Origin: a virus
Reading direction: 5' to 3' (one strand)
DNA: 30,879 nt
IMG/VR virus record: IMGVR_UViG_3300011114_000620
Coordinates: 1 to 30,879 of that record
The first letter of the stretch is position 1. The number at the start of each line of letters is the position of its first letter. The position numbers and the translations under genes were made by a program. This document shows, in pieces, positions 20,393-28,387 of the stretch. Under the pieces are notes generated by a model that did no database searches, had not been told where the DNA came from, and was given only the letters and a program-made list of their open reading frames with translations.

Positions 20393-21175
20393 ATGCCAAG
20401 GAAGAAGAAGATAGTAGAGCCAGCCGTACCCCAAAAGATTAAACTATTCATAGCTACACCCATGTATGGTGGTATGTGTGCAGGGTTTTACACCCAATCT
20501 ATTCTGCAATTGGTAAGCGTTTGCCGTGAACATAATATTGATTTGAGCTTTAGCTTTATGTTCAATGAGAGCCTGATAACACGGGCAAGGAACGCTATCA
20601 CCCACCAGTTTCTCAAGAGTGACTCAACTCACATGATGTTTATTGATTCAGACATTAAGTTTAATCCTGCTGACATAGTGCCTATGCTGTCGGTTGATAA
20701 GGAGATTATCTGTGGCATATACCCTAAGAAAGAGATCAATTGGGGTAGCGTTAAGCGGGCTATGGACAATGGCGTATCCTTTGACAATCTCAAGAGCCAT
20801 ACAGGTAGCTTTGTGGTCAACCTAGTGGACTATGTGGGTGAAGTAACCGTACCTGTGAACAAGCCAGTCGAGATATTTAATGGTGGTACAGGTTTTATGC
20901 TGATTAAGCGAGAAGTGTTTACCAAACTAGCCGATCATGTTCCACAATATGAAAATGATGTAGCTGATCTATCAGGACAACTAGAACAAAAAGAAAAAAT
21001 TTATGAGTTCTTTGCCACTAGCATTGAACCCGTGACTAATCGCCTGTTGTCTGAGGACTATCACTTCTGCCGTATCTGGCGGTTGATTGACGGCAAAGTA
21101 TGGGCAGCGCCTTGGTGTCAGTTAGCCCACATAGGTACATACGCTTTTGAAGGTAACTTAACGCCCTCGCCCTGA
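20393..21175 (+). CDS. GT-A fold glycosyltransferase
   Basis: The 260-residue product has a basic leader (MPRKKKIVEPAVPQK), then IKLFIATPMYGGMCAGFYTQ, RARNAITHQFLKSDSTHMMF and the metal-binding IDSDIKFNPADIV (DSD about 84-86). NGGTGFMLIKREVF and SEDYHFCRIWRL are the acceptor/metal His region. No membrane span is seen. It starts eight bases after the radical SAM stop with AGGGAT upstream, closing the block, and probably transfers the product of that path. Its 3' end overlaps a leftward gene by 18 bases. Confidence 0.8.
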   Translation: MPRKKKIVEPAVPQKIKLFIATPMYGGMCAGFYTQSILQLVSVCREHNIDLSFSFMFNESLITRARNAITHQFLKSDSTHMMFIDSDIKFNPADIVPMLSVDKEIICGIYPKKEINWGSVKRAMDNGVSFDNLKSHTGSFVVNLVDYVGEVTVPVNKPVEIFNGGTGFMLIKREVFTKLADHVPQYENDVADLSGQLEQKEKIYEFFATSIEPVTNRLLSEDYHFCRIWRLIDGKVWAAPWCQLAHIGTYAFEGNLTPSP

Positions 21176-21319
21176 TGGTCGCTTAGCAGTCTTAGCAGAA
21201 TCCCTAAAATCTTTGGAGGTGGGCGCACCTTTAGCACCTACTGATCTCATTTTCTCTCCTGAGCCTGCTGCTATTCTTTTTTGTTTAGCATGAATGTTTG
21301 CGTATAGTCCGTTCTTCAC
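21158..21319 (-). CDS. Small basic protein (53 aa), GTG start
   Basis: The product MKNGLYANIHAKQKRIAAGS continues through GEKMRSVGAKGAPTSKDF to RPSGRGR, a pattern seen often in environmental phages (K-G-L-Y-A-N-I-H-A-K). The GTG overlaps the upstream TGA (GTGA); an internal ATG at 21250 with AGGAG is an alternative start. It has a high Lys/Arg content and no hydrophobic core. Its 3' end is convergent with, and overlaps, the rightward glycosyltransferase gene. Possibly DNA- or virion-associated. Confidence 0.65.
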   Translation of the reverse strand: MKNGLYANIHAKQKRIAAGSGEKMRSVGAKGAPTSKDFRDSAKTAKRPSGRGR

Positions 21320-21543
21320 CTACTGCACCCCCACCTTCCTCTAGCTGCTTTACCTCTTTCGCCTTTCCAACTCTTAGACCTTGCACAAAATGATTTATGC
21401 CGTGGTCCTGATTTGGTCGGGGCTTGTAATTTGCTGCCTGTAGCTCGGTTATATTTGGCACGACCCTTGGCAGTTAAGCCACCACCAGCCTTGACTGATA
21501 GCTTCTCACCACGCCCAACCGATAGATTAGGTTTGCTTGCCAT
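21316..21543 (-). CDS. Small basic protein (75 aa) of a common phage family
   Basis: The product begins MASKPNLSVGRGEKLSVKAG and runs through GRAKYNRATGSKLQAPTKSG to WKGERGKAARGRWGC. I recognise this as a frequent, well-conserved phage protein with no defined function, very rich in Gly, Lys and Arg. TAAGGT lies just before the ATG, directly after the upstream stop. The neighbours are also small basic proteins, so a shared role in DNA compaction or in the virion is conceivable. Confidence 0.7.
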   Translation of the reverse strand: MASKPNLSVGRGEKLSVKAGGGLTAKGRAKYNRATGSKLQAPTKSGPRHKSFCARSKSWKGERGKAARGRWGCSR

Positions 21544-21546
21544 ACC

Positions 21547-21663
21547 TTAACGGGTTCTTTTACCCCGTTTAGAACTCTTAGCAATACGACTTGTCTTGCG
21601 GGGCAACCCACCCATAGGGGTTGTTTTCATTAGCGGTCTAGGAGCGTTTAGATTTTCTGGCAT
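21547..21663 (-). CDS. Small basic protein (38 aa)
   Basis: The frame starts inside the 3' end of the upstream gene (26-base overlap) and ends three bases before the next start. The product MPENLNAPRPLMKTTPMGGL ends KSSKRGKRTR, with a strongly basic tail. The ribosome site is poor (GGGAAAA), so translation may rely on coupling. Not recognised. Confidence 0.45.
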   Translation of the reverse strand: MPENLNAPRPLMKTTPMGGLPRKTSRIAKSSKRGKRTR

Positions 21664-21796
21664 TTGTTTTCCCGATTGGTTTACGAGCCACAGTTAAGGC
21701 AATGGCTATGGCTTGCTTTTGAGGTCTGCCTTCCTTTACCATCTTGCTAATGTTAGCAGATACAGCGCCCTTTGACTTTGATTTATTGAGTGGCAT
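21638..21796 (-). CDS. Small basic protein (52 aa) of a common phage family
   Basis: The product begins MPLNKSKSKGAVSANISKMV, then KEGRPQKQAIAIALTVARKP and a basic tail. This pattern (K-G-x-P-Q-K-Q-A-x-A-I-A-L) is widespread in phages and carries no known function. AGGAAT lies about nine bases before the ATG. It lies just after the endolysin gene on the same strand. Confidence 0.7.
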   Translation of the reverse strand: MPLNKSKSKGAVSANISKMVKEGRPQKQAIAIALTVARKPIGKTNARKSKRS

Positions 21797-21812
21797 GGTT
21801 TAATTCCTATAG

Positions 21813-22322
21813 TTAAGTAAGCATTTGTTCAGCATTAGCCTCTACTGTATCAGCCCTAGCAAGCCAGCCTTTTTCAAAGTGAAAATTGTTCAATGACTTG
21901 TAAAATGCTATTTTTTTTTCGGTGAAATGCTCCACCAAATCCATTGGATTAGATTGCACAATGAGAGCTTGAGTAACTGAACCGAGAATACCGTCTGCTT
22001 CTGCACCAACGGCTTTTTGCAAGCATTTGATTGCTCGCTTGACTCCCGCATTGACAGCAAAGTCGAAAACCACATAGTCCACCCCACTAGGTAACATATC
22101 ACAGCCTGCTGGATTCCAATAATTCTGTTTATACAACGGTTTTACCATTACTTGTGTTAAATCTTTGATTTCTTGCACACTGACAGGGCGATTGAGATAG
22201 GCTTTCCATGTAGCTATAGTCACTCCCCAGTTAGTAGCGCCCCCAGAATCATGGGGGTCTTGCACGAATCCACCTTCGCTTTTCATTAGCAAAGTAAAGG
22301 ATTTATTAAAGTTTTCGATCAT
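21813..22322 (-). CDS. Endolysin, GH108-type muramidase
   Basis: The 169-residue product has the GH108 signature SEGGFVQDPHDSGGATNWGV, with the likely catalytic E16, followed by QNYWNPAGCDMLPSGVDYVV and the C-terminal peptidoglycan-binding-like part (KAVGAEADGILGSVTQALI). It cuts the glycan backbone of peptidoglycan at lysis. It has no signal peptide, so export needs the holin. I prefer the ATG at 22322; a TTG at 22334 is also in frame. It overlaps the Rz stop by 17 bases. Confidence 0.85.
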   Translation of the reverse strand: MIENFNKSFTLLMKSEGGFVQDPHDSGGATNWGVTIATWKAYLNRPVSVQEIKDLTQVMVKPLYKQNYWNPAGCDMLPSGVDYVVFDFAVNAGVKRAIKCLQKAVGAEADGILGSVTQALIVQSNPMDLVEHFTEKKIAFYKSLNNFHFEKGWLARADTVEANAEQMLT

Positions 22323-22725
22323 TAAAAATACCAATCTGTTCTTTGAGCCAGCCCTGTAAGGACACCAATTGCTGTGTGGTTAGCGCACACTTTTCAATAA
22401 ATTTAGGGTCGGTGGGGGTTCCATCAATGCTGTCGGTGGGCTTGGAAACGCTTGTTGTTTGACTGGTACTGGGGAGGCGCATCCCACCATAATCACGCTT
22501 AATAATAGCAATGCGATCTTCATAATTAGATTTAACCTTTTCATTTACAAGTGAAAATTGCTTTTCTTTGGACTCATTAATCAATTCTTGAGCCTTAGCT
22601 GCTAGTTCTACCTTAGCTACATAAGCGTCATACTTGGCTGACTCATACTTACCGTACCCTAGTCCAGCTACGGCAAGCACAGCGCAAGCAGCGTAAATAT
22701 AGATTGAGATAGGTAAGGGAAACAT
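22306..22725 (-). CDS. Inner-membrane spanin (Rz-like)
   Basis: The 139-residue product has one N-terminal membrane span (about residues 4-22, PISIYIYAACAVLAVAGLGY). A periplasmic helical region rich in Ala, Glu and Lys (about 25-75) and a C-terminal QQLVSLQGWLKEQIG segment follow. This is the Rz layout: an inner-membrane anchor and a coiled coil spanning the periplasm. The start overlaps the holin stop (TAATG). An outer-membrane partner gene lies inside it in another frame at 22380-22523. Confidence 0.75.
   Translation of the reverse strand: MFPLPISIYIYAACAVLAVAGLGYGKYESAKYDAYVAKVELAAKAQELINESKEKQFSLVNEKVKSNYEDRIAIIKRDYGGMRLPSTSQTTSVSKPTDSIDGTPTDPKFIEKCALTTQQLVSLQGWLKEQIGIFNDRKL
22380..22523 (-). 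CDS. Outer-membrane spanin lipoprotein (Rz1-like), nested in Rz
   Basis: A 47-residue frame lies wholly inside the Rz gene in a shifted frame. It has a signal peptide MKIALLLLSVIMVGC with a lipobox ending at C15 (V-G-C-A), and a mature part of 33 residues rich in Pro (PSPPTALMEPPPTL). This is the classic Rz1 form: a short Pro-rich lipoprotein nested in Rz. The pair fuses inner and outer membranes in the last lysis step, so the host has an outer membrane. Confidence 0.75.
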   Translation of the reverse strand: MKIALLLLSVIMVGCASPVPVKQQAFPSPPTALMEPPPTLNLLKSVR

Positions 22726-22952
22726 TATCTTCTCATGGGTTGGCTAGTAACAAAGCGCAATATCACACAGATAATGCCAATGGCTATAAAGATAATGCCG
22801 TAATACTTGGGTGAAATAATGGTTTGCAGGTAGGAAAAGTTCTCGTACAGCGAGCCAATAATGACTAGTGAAAGTGAGAACCACATAGTTCTCGACTTCC
22901 ACATGGGCTTAGGGTGACGGTTATAAACCTTCGCCTGGCGTAACATAGACAT
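22725..22952 (-). CDS. Holin-like protein (two membrane spans)
   Basis: The 75-residue product has spans at about residues 24-42 and 51-68 (MWFSLSLVIIGSLYENFSYL and YYGIIFIAIGIICVILRFVT) and a basic end, SQPMRR. It sits directly before the spanin and endolysin genes. An internal ATG at 22904 (MWKSRTMW) gives 59 residues and resembles the usual start of such holins; neither start has a strong ribosome site. Two starts could make a holin and an antiholin form, as in some phages; this is inference. Confidence 0.7.
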   Translation of the reverse strand: MSMLRQAKVYNRHPKPMWKSRTMWFSLSLVIIGSLYENFSYLQTIISPKYYGIIFIAIGIICVILRFVTSQPMRR

Positions 22953-23265
22953 TAGCCGTACCAGTTGCTGTCAAAAAAGTAATGGATACATTGGCGGTAG
23001 TTGAAGCACCCGTTAAAACAATATCAGAAGCGGGTCGAATCGGTATGCCATAGTTACCTGAAGTAGCATTAGGCACGGCTGCTGCGTTACCAGAGGTAGG
23101 CGAAATCCGCACATAGACAGGTTGTCCAGTAGAAGCTACTTCATGGCTAACAAACAAATACTGATTGGTAGGGCTATCTGAGCTAAGGGTTACGGTTTGA
23201 CTGGTCGAGTTTGCCACCAGTACAAAGGTTTTTCCCATTGGTTGAAAGGCGGTTATATTGGACAT
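22921..23265 (-). CDS. Beta-rich probable virion protein (114 aa)
   Basis: The product is rich in Thr, Ser, Val, Ala and Asn with alternating hydrophobic residues (MGKTFVLVANSTSQTVTLSS, NVSITFLTATGTANVYVTPG). No membrane span or catalytic motif is seen. Composition suggests an immunoglobulin-like or decoration-type sandwich on the capsid or tail. It lies between a hypothetical gene and the holin gene, with a 32-base overlap into the longer holin reading. Confidence 0.55.
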   Translation of the reverse strand: MSNITAFQPMGKTFVLVANSTSQTVTLSSDSPTNQYLFVSHEVASTGQPVYVRISPTSGNAAAVPNATSGNYGIPIRPASDIVLTGASTTANVSITFLTATGTANVYVTPGEGL

Positions 23266-23514
23266 TTAGATAATCCGATTCTTTTCAGGCTTAGTCGTTG
23301 AGGATATTTTACTGTTGTAAGCACCTTCCTCAAAGCAAAATACGCTACGAAATCCACCCATGGGAACCTGACCTGGACTCCATTTTTGATTGCGGGCTGT
23401 TTCGTCAGAAGGTTTTTGTGGACGCACCGCTTTAGGATCAGATTTCTGAGAAATGTTGTAATCCTTAGCACCAGGCACTTCACTCTTGAGTTGTAACTCT
23501 TTCATGTCTTTCAT
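23266..23514 (-). CDS. Hypothetical polar protein (82 aa)
   Basis: The product has MKDMKELQLKSEVPGAKDYN, a Pro/Lys-rich middle and a segment WSPGQVPMGGFRSVFCFEEG. No membrane segment is seen. It overlaps the upstream gene end by 35 bases in another frame, with GAGA about ten bases before the ATG. The stop lies directly at the next start. Not recognised. Confidence 0.55.
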   Translation of the reverse strand: MKDMKELQLKSEVPGAKDYNISQKSDPKAVRPQKPSDETARNQKWSPGQVPMGGFRSVFCFEEGAYNSKISSTTKPEKNRII

Positions 23515-23707
23515 TTGAATTTCTCTCTTTAATGTTAATTAGAAGATAACTGAAAATGGCAAAAAATGCCATTGTTCCCAATCGTTCCCACTTTGGATCC
23601 CACATAGTCCAGCACGCTAGGGAAAAGGATAGTCCTAACGCTAAGATTGATAACATACGCTCTGATATAACCGCTAAAGCCAAACGAACTAATGCGACTG
23701 CATCCAT
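23480..23707 (-). CDS. Small membrane protein, possible second holin (75 aa)
   Basis: The product MDAVALVRLALAVISERMLS has two hydrophobic segments (about residues 18-36 and 45-60) and a polar, charged tail (KERNSNERHERVTTQE). AAGGGG lies about eight bases before the ATG. The form is like holin/antiholin genes of small phages and the gene is near the lysis cassette, so pore-forming or antiholin activity is possible. An overlapping frame starting at 23738 is taken to be a shadow. Confidence 0.55.
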   Translation of the reverse strand: MDAVALVRLALAVISERMLSILALGLSFSLACWTMWDPKWERLGTMAFFAIFSYLLINIKERNSNERHERVTTQE

Positions 23708-23741
23708 TGTTAATCCCCTTGTTAATTAAACTATCCATAGT

Positions 23742-23948
23742 TTAATCCTCTTCGTCCTCTGTTGCAACAAAACCGCTACCCCATTCCTCATCGGATAGCT
23801 TTTGCTTCAGCTTCTCTATGTTGACTGCACGGTCAATCACCTTGCATTTATCAGTCAAAGAGTAGCTTTCGTCCTCCATAACAAGCAATAGTAGCTTGCT
23901 AACAGCGCCTTCTAGGTCAGGGTTTAAGCCTTTATTCTTTTTACTCAT
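23742..23948 (-). CDS. Small acidic hypothetical protein (68 aa)
   Basis: The product MSKKNKGLNPDLEGAVSKLL has a helical middle and an acidic end (EEWGSGFVATEDEED). It follows the long coiled-coil gene by two bases on the same strand. No motif is recognised. Confidence 0.55.
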   Translation of the reverse strand: MSKKNKGLNPDLEGAVSKLLLLVMEDESYSLTDKCKVIDRAVNIEKLKQKLSDEEWGSGFVATEDEED

Positions 23949-23950
23949 AA

Positions 23951-25762
23951 TTATTTAGTAATTAAATTGTATGCGCCAGTAGCTGCGCCTGTACCTACTG
24001 CACCATAAACCCCTATTCTGATGCCTTTTCTAATATATTCTTTTTTCTTTTGAGCATCAGTTATTGTGTTTACTTCTCTTAAAAATTGATCTCTTTGCTT
24101 AATATCCATGACACCTGCTTTTTCAAGCCGATTGGCTACTTTAGTAACCTGAGCATTGATTTCATTGATGTCTTTAGCACGCTCAAGATCGCTATTAATT
24201 AGCATTAGATCGTTCTTTAAAGTTTCTTTTTCTGCTGCCGTGGCTGTCCTAGTAGCGCCCATTTCAGTTACCTTAGCGCCCCGTTGTTCTGCTGTAATAG
24301 CTGCTTTTACATAGTCATCTGCCATTTTTGCGGAATTGGTTTCTTTTAACATGGTTCTGTTATCACGCAAAAACTGTTGTAATTGATTGCCTGTCTTTCT
24401 ACTTTCAAGCTGGCTTACAAAATAGCGTTGTGCTGACTGTTCTGCTAGTTTGACATCACCACCAAGGGCATCTATCAAAGCACGGTAATCTTCAGGAGAT
24501 TTAAATACTTTTGTTGGGATTGACTGGACTGGCACTTTAGCGTAGTTAGCGCCTCTACCAAACAATTGCTCATCTATTAAAGCCTTGCCAACTTTAGTCT
24601 GGAATACCCGCATTGGTTCTGAATCTTTACGGTATTGGTCAATAAACTTGCGGATACTAGGAGAGAAATCTTCCATGACACCTTCAACAACTTTAGCTAA
24701 CCTACCTGCTTGTTGTTGGCTGATAGCATCAAATCCTTCTGCTGGTAAACCCGAAGCACGATCCCGTAAAAACCGTCTTAGGTTTTCTAAACCTTCAAAA
24801 CTGACTGGTTTTCCTGAAACAACACCCGTAATTGGATCAACTTCTCTAGGGTTAATGGCTCTTTTAATTTGTAGCAATTGATTTTTAATTGAATCCACAG
24901 AAGCAATAGCTAACTTAGTATCAGGATTAACAATTTCAGATTGAATTGTTTTTAATGCGTCTTTAAATACTTCTGTATCGGCTACTTTTAAACCAGCTTT
25001 TTCTTTATTTAAAGCAAAATTAAACGCTTCAGCTTTATTAACATCTGCATTAGTTTTACGGGTTGCTTCTAAGGCATTATATTTTTCATCTACTTTTGTT
25101 CTAATATTTGTACCAATCTCATTTAGTGATTGTGGAATAGCTTTAGTAGCACCAGCTTCTGTGCTGACAGTAACGCCAGGCAATTGACTATATGCAGCTT
25201 CGCCCTTACCTGCTTCTCGTTGTGCAATTTTTTCTGCTGCAAGGGCACGGGACTGGGCAGTTTCAGCTTGAGTGCCTGCGGTAGAGATTTCTTCTTGTAA
25301 CCTTTTACCTGTTGTTTTTTGGAGTTCTTCAGCAAGATCCTTGCCACCAGACATCATCTTGCCAATCTTACCAGCGCCATATTTCCCTAATTCATATACT
25401 GCTTTACCGCCAGCAAGAACAGCGGGAACAAGCTCTCCAGCAGTTTGATAGCCACTTACATCTTCTCTTGGTTTTGGAATACCTACTGCGCCATAAATTT
25501 TTTGAATGTCTTTAGTAGTAGGCAGGTAAGTTTCTCTGCCCATAGGAGCGCCACCTTTAAGTTGGGTAGGCACAACAAATTCTTCAATATCTCCAAGTGA
25601 TCCTAATGCACTTGTGCCCATACCATAAGCTACTGCACCAGCTTTTTCGCTAAAGCCAGGTTCTTTTTTTGATTCATTAACAATTGAATTTGGATTAAAT
25701 TTGGTTGTAACAGTGCCTTTAGGTTCTTCTGTTAAGGTTGCTGTTGAAGGGTCAAATGCCAT
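23951..25762 (-). CDS. Large helical protein, probable internal virion/ejection protein (603 aa)
   Basis: The product is Ala/Lys/Glu-rich and mostly helical, with coiled-coil-like regions near 150-200 and 480-570. A Gly/Ala hydrophobic segment lies at the very end (GIRIGVYGAVGTGAATGAYN), and a similar Gly-rich one near 40-60 (GAVAYGMGTSALGSLGD). Long helical proteins with weakly hydrophobic segments, placed in a row, are typical of podovirus ejection proteins. The start overlaps the upstream stop (TAATG). The role is inferred. Confidence 0.55.
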   Translation of the reverse strand: MAFDPSTATLTEEPKGTVTTKFNPNSIVNESKKEPGFSEKAGAVAYGMGTSALGSLGDIEEFVVPTQLKGGAPMGRETYLPTTKDIQKIYGAVGIPKPREDVSGYQTAGELVPAVLAGGKAVYELGKYGAGKIGKMMSGGKDLAEELQKTTGKRLQEEISTAGTQAETAQSRALAAEKIAQREAGKGEAAYSQLPGVTVSTEAGATKAIPQSLNEIGTNIRTKVDEKYNALEATRKTNADVNKAEAFNFALNKEKAGLKVADTEVFKDALKTIQSEIVNPDTKLAIASVDSIKNQLLQIKRAINPREVDPITGVVSGKPVSFEGLENLRRFLRDRASGLPAEGFDAISQQQAGRLAKVVEGVMEDFSPSIRKFIDQYRKDSEPMRVFQTKVGKALIDEQLFGRGANYAKVPVQSIPTKVFKSPEDYRALIDALGGDVKLAEQSAQRYFVSQLESRKTGNQLQQFLRDNRTMLKETNSAKMADDYVKAAITAEQRGAKVTEMGATRTATAAEKETLKNDLMLINSDLERAKDINEINAQVTKVANRLEKAGVMDIKQRDQFLREVNTITDAQKKKEYIRKGIRIGVYGAVGTGAATGAYNLITK

Positions 25763-27078
25763 TATTGATCCTCCCAGTTTCCATTTCCTAGATACTTGGC
25801 TTTATTTCCACTGTCATCTGTATACACTTTTCCAGTAACATATTTATCTGAAGATTCAGCACCACCAATTTCGCTTACCTCAGTAATTGACCGACCTTTT
25901 TTGTAATAGTCATCAATCTTTTGACCAACTGGTGCTAAGCCTGGGAAACGAATTTCAACAATTGCATTGCGATCTGCAAAATCTTCTTTTACTAGTTTTA
26001 ATCGTTCATTAAGAGCGCCTGCAGTAATTCCTTTCCAACTATAAATTGGTCTAAGGATATCAATTTCATTTTTAGTTAAGTTTTTACCGCCAAGTTCAAA
26101 TTCAATTGCTTGAATACGGGCTAATTTAGCAGATAATTGAGGAAAATTAGTTCGTAAATTATTAAATATGTCAGGTGTAAATTGAGTTTCTGGACCAATT
26201 AATCGAGAAAATTGAGGGTCTTTTAATAAAGTTTGTATTTCGTTAATATTATTAATTACATTTTTTCTTCCAAGGTACTGATTATTTGTTTCTTTATCCT
26301 TTGGAATTTGACCTGTAGTAGCACCAGCAGCTTTCATCATGGCAAGATCTCTATCTTGTGCCATTTTATCTCTAGCAATTCCTAAATCTTGTGCCATTTT
26401 GTCTGCTTTTAACTGGGCATCCATGAACTTAAACAAATCGTCTTTAACTCCACGAGCGCCCTTGGTGTTGTAAGAAGCCTTTAGGAAGTCACTTCCTGAC
26501 GCTGCTATGGCAACAGCACGATCAGCACTTGCCTTTGCTGAATCAATTAAAGCAGTTTTATCTGCTTGATCTAGCTCTTTATATAAACGCTCTTGAGTAG
26601 CTTTTAAAGAAGCCATTTCTTTTTCAAACTGGATCTGTTCCCGTCTAAAAACATCTTGTCTACCAGTCTGATAGCCCTTCATCATGCCTGTCATGGAGTC
26701 AATCGCAGCTTTACCTGACCTTGCACCATATTGTCCTGCTGCTGTGCCAATAAAAGCAATGAGTCCAGCTAAAGAGGACATACCGATAAAAGTTTCTTGG
26801 CTAGGTTTAAATTCAATTCCTTTAGATACGGTGCTAAGTTCTTTTAAAACAGGTTCTCTAGCTGCACGCTGTATATCTGCTGTTTGATAAGCTGCGTCAC
26901 GGGTAGCTTGTGCCTCACCCATAGATTTTTTAACAGCAGCTTCGCCCTCAGCTTTATAAAGATCAGCCGAATCTTGACTGGCTTGGGCTAAATCACCCAT
27001 GCTAATACGAGGCGCTTTAGGTGCTTTTGGCACAACAGGGTTTGAGAAGTTACCTAATGTTTCAACATTATCAGCCAT
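25762..27078 (-). CDS. Helical protein, probable internal virion protein (438 aa)
   Basis: The first 250 residues are helical and Ala/Lys/Gln-rich, with one hydrophobic Gly-rich stretch near 100-120 (FIGMSSLAGLIAFIGTAAGQ). The last 30 residues, GKVYTDDSGNKAKYLGNGNW, look like a small beta (SH3-like) end. It is linked to both neighbours with a one- to two-base spacing. Probably part of the same DNA-ejection set; function inferred from context. Confidence 0.5.
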   Translation of the reverse strand: MADNVETLGNFSNPVVPKAPKAPRISMGDLAQASQDSADLYKAEGEAAVKKSMGEAQATRDAAYQTADIQRAAREPVLKELSTVSKGIEFKPSQETFIGMSSLAGLIAFIGTAAGQYGARSGKAAIDSMTGMMKGYQTGRQDVFRREQIQFEKEMASLKATQERLYKELDQADKTALIDSAKASADRAVAIAASGSDFLKASYNTKGARGVKDDLFKFMDAQLKADKMAQDLGIARDKMAQDRDLAMMKAAGATTGQIPKDKETNNQYLGRKNVINNINEIQTLLKDPQFSRLIGPETQFTPDIFNNLRTNFPQLSAKLARIQAIEFELGGKNLTKNEIDILRPIYSWKGITAGALNERLKLVKEDFADRNAIVEIRFPGLAPVGQKIDDYYKKGRSITEVSEIGGAESSDKYVTGKVYTDDSGNKAKYLGNGNWEDQ

Positions 27079-27080
27079 GA

Positions 27081-28385
27081 TTAAGCCTCCTCTTTTGGTG
27101 GTATTACAGTATTGGCAATAGTATCAAATACGCCTGTTGTTGGTTTTATCCCAGTTGTAGGAGTACCTGAAGGTAAAGTAGGGCTATAACCCAATACCAT
27201 TGGGGCTAGTAATATACCAAGTTGTTTAGCAAAGTCTGCTTGACTTGCTGCTAGAGAATTATCAGCAACCATACCAGCTTGGATTGCATTAACAGCGTAG
27301 TTATCACCAATGTTAGCAATCTTGATACCTTGAATTAACTGGTTATCTAAGAGGCGTGCTTCCAAATCAGCAATGCTGTTAGCGCCTTGTAATACTCCTA
27401 CGCCACCTGTACGACTTAAATTCTGTGCTGCCATAGCTCTAGCTGCCTTGACTGCTTGAATGTTACTAGCGCTTAGATTACCTGCTAAGGCAGGGTTATA
27501 AAGCCCTTTACCAATATTTTGATAAGGTGTTGCAATAGCCATTCTTTCATTCTTAGCTTGTTGTGCTTGATCTTCTGCTTTCTTAGCAGCAGGTTGAGCA
27601 ACACCCTTAGATAGAGCGTAGGCTGTACCAGCACCTAAACCTAAGCGAAGTAACTGACTTAAAAGATTAGAGTAATCGCTATCTTTGCCATCTTTAGTTT
27701 TAGCGCCAGCAGGAGTAGGTACACCAGTGCTTAAAAATGGGTCGCCTTCAGCATAAACTCCTTGGCTTCTAGCAATTTCATTTAATCTATCAATTTGCGT
27801 TGAATCTAAACCTGGGTATTTTTGTTCCCCTGCTTGAGCTAGAGCTTGAGCTTCTTGTCCTAATGCTCTTTGTTCTTCAGCGCTTATTCTATTTCCTGAA
27901 AAATCTACTGTATCTTCGTAAACTGGTTCTGGTCTACCAAGTGGCTGTTGTTCTGGATAATAATTTTGTGGTGCTACTCTTTCATTTCCTGGATTATAAA
28001 GTCTTTGCCATTCAGGGTTAGACTCATAATCTTCCACATTTTGAGTGTATGCTATATCGTTACTATATGGTTCCATGCCAGGACGAAACACAGTGTCTAA
28101 ACTTTGACCAAAATCTGGATTAGTTGGATAAAGATCTGGAAAATTTTGTATTGCTTGTTGTTCTGCTTCATAGTCTGGAACATCAAATTGCATATCATCT
28201 TCACCATATTCCAACAAACCAGTATCAGGGTTTGTGCTACCTCTACCGCCACGCTTTTTAAGTAAAGCAGCTTCTCTAGGAGTAATGTGGGCAAGGATTG
28301 TATCTTTACCCCGACCTTTAGCACGGATCATTTCCGCCAATGCTGGCAATCCCAAGCCAAGTGTTTTTGATAAAGTGTTACTCAT
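27081..28385 (-). CDS. Probable internal virion or adsorption protein (434 aa)
   Basis: The N-terminal half (to about 210) is polar and rich in Pro, Asn, Tyr and Glu, with likely disorder. A Gly/Ala-rich hydrophobic patch near 240-265 (LLSQLLRLGLGAGTAYALSK) is followed by an Ala/Asn-rich helical part (AAQNLSRTGGVGVLQGANSI) and a Pro/Thr-rich end. The alternation of disorder and weakly hydrophobic helices resembles its neighbours. No known domain is seen. Confidence 0.5.
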   Translation of the reverse strand: MSNTLSKTLGLGLPALAEMIRAKGRGKDTILAHITPREAALLKKRGGRGSTNPDTGLLEYGEDDMQFDVPDYEAEQQAIQNFPDLYPTNPDFGQSLDTVFRPGMEPYSNDIAYTQNVEDYESNPEWQRLYNPGNERVAPQNYYPEQQPLGRPEPVYEDTVDFSGNRISAEEQRALGQEAQALAQAGEQKYPGLDSTQIDRLNEIARSQGVYAEGDPFLSTGVPTPAGAKTKDGKDSDYSNLLSQLLRLGLGAGTAYALSKGVAQPAAKKAEDQAQQAKNERMAIATPYQNIGKGLYNPALAGNLSASNIQAVKAARAMAAQNLSRTGGVGVLQGANSIADLEARLLDNQLIQGIKIANIGDNYAVNAIQAGMVADNSLAASQADFAKQLGILLAPMVLGYSPTLPSGTPTTGIKPTTGVFDTIANTVIPPKEEA

Positions 28386-28387
28386 AT

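Noticed and set aside
23535-23738. 67-codon leftward frame starting MDSLINKGINNG
   Set aside because: It overlaps the frame at 23480-23707, which has clearer membrane segments and a better ribosome site; treated as a shadow.
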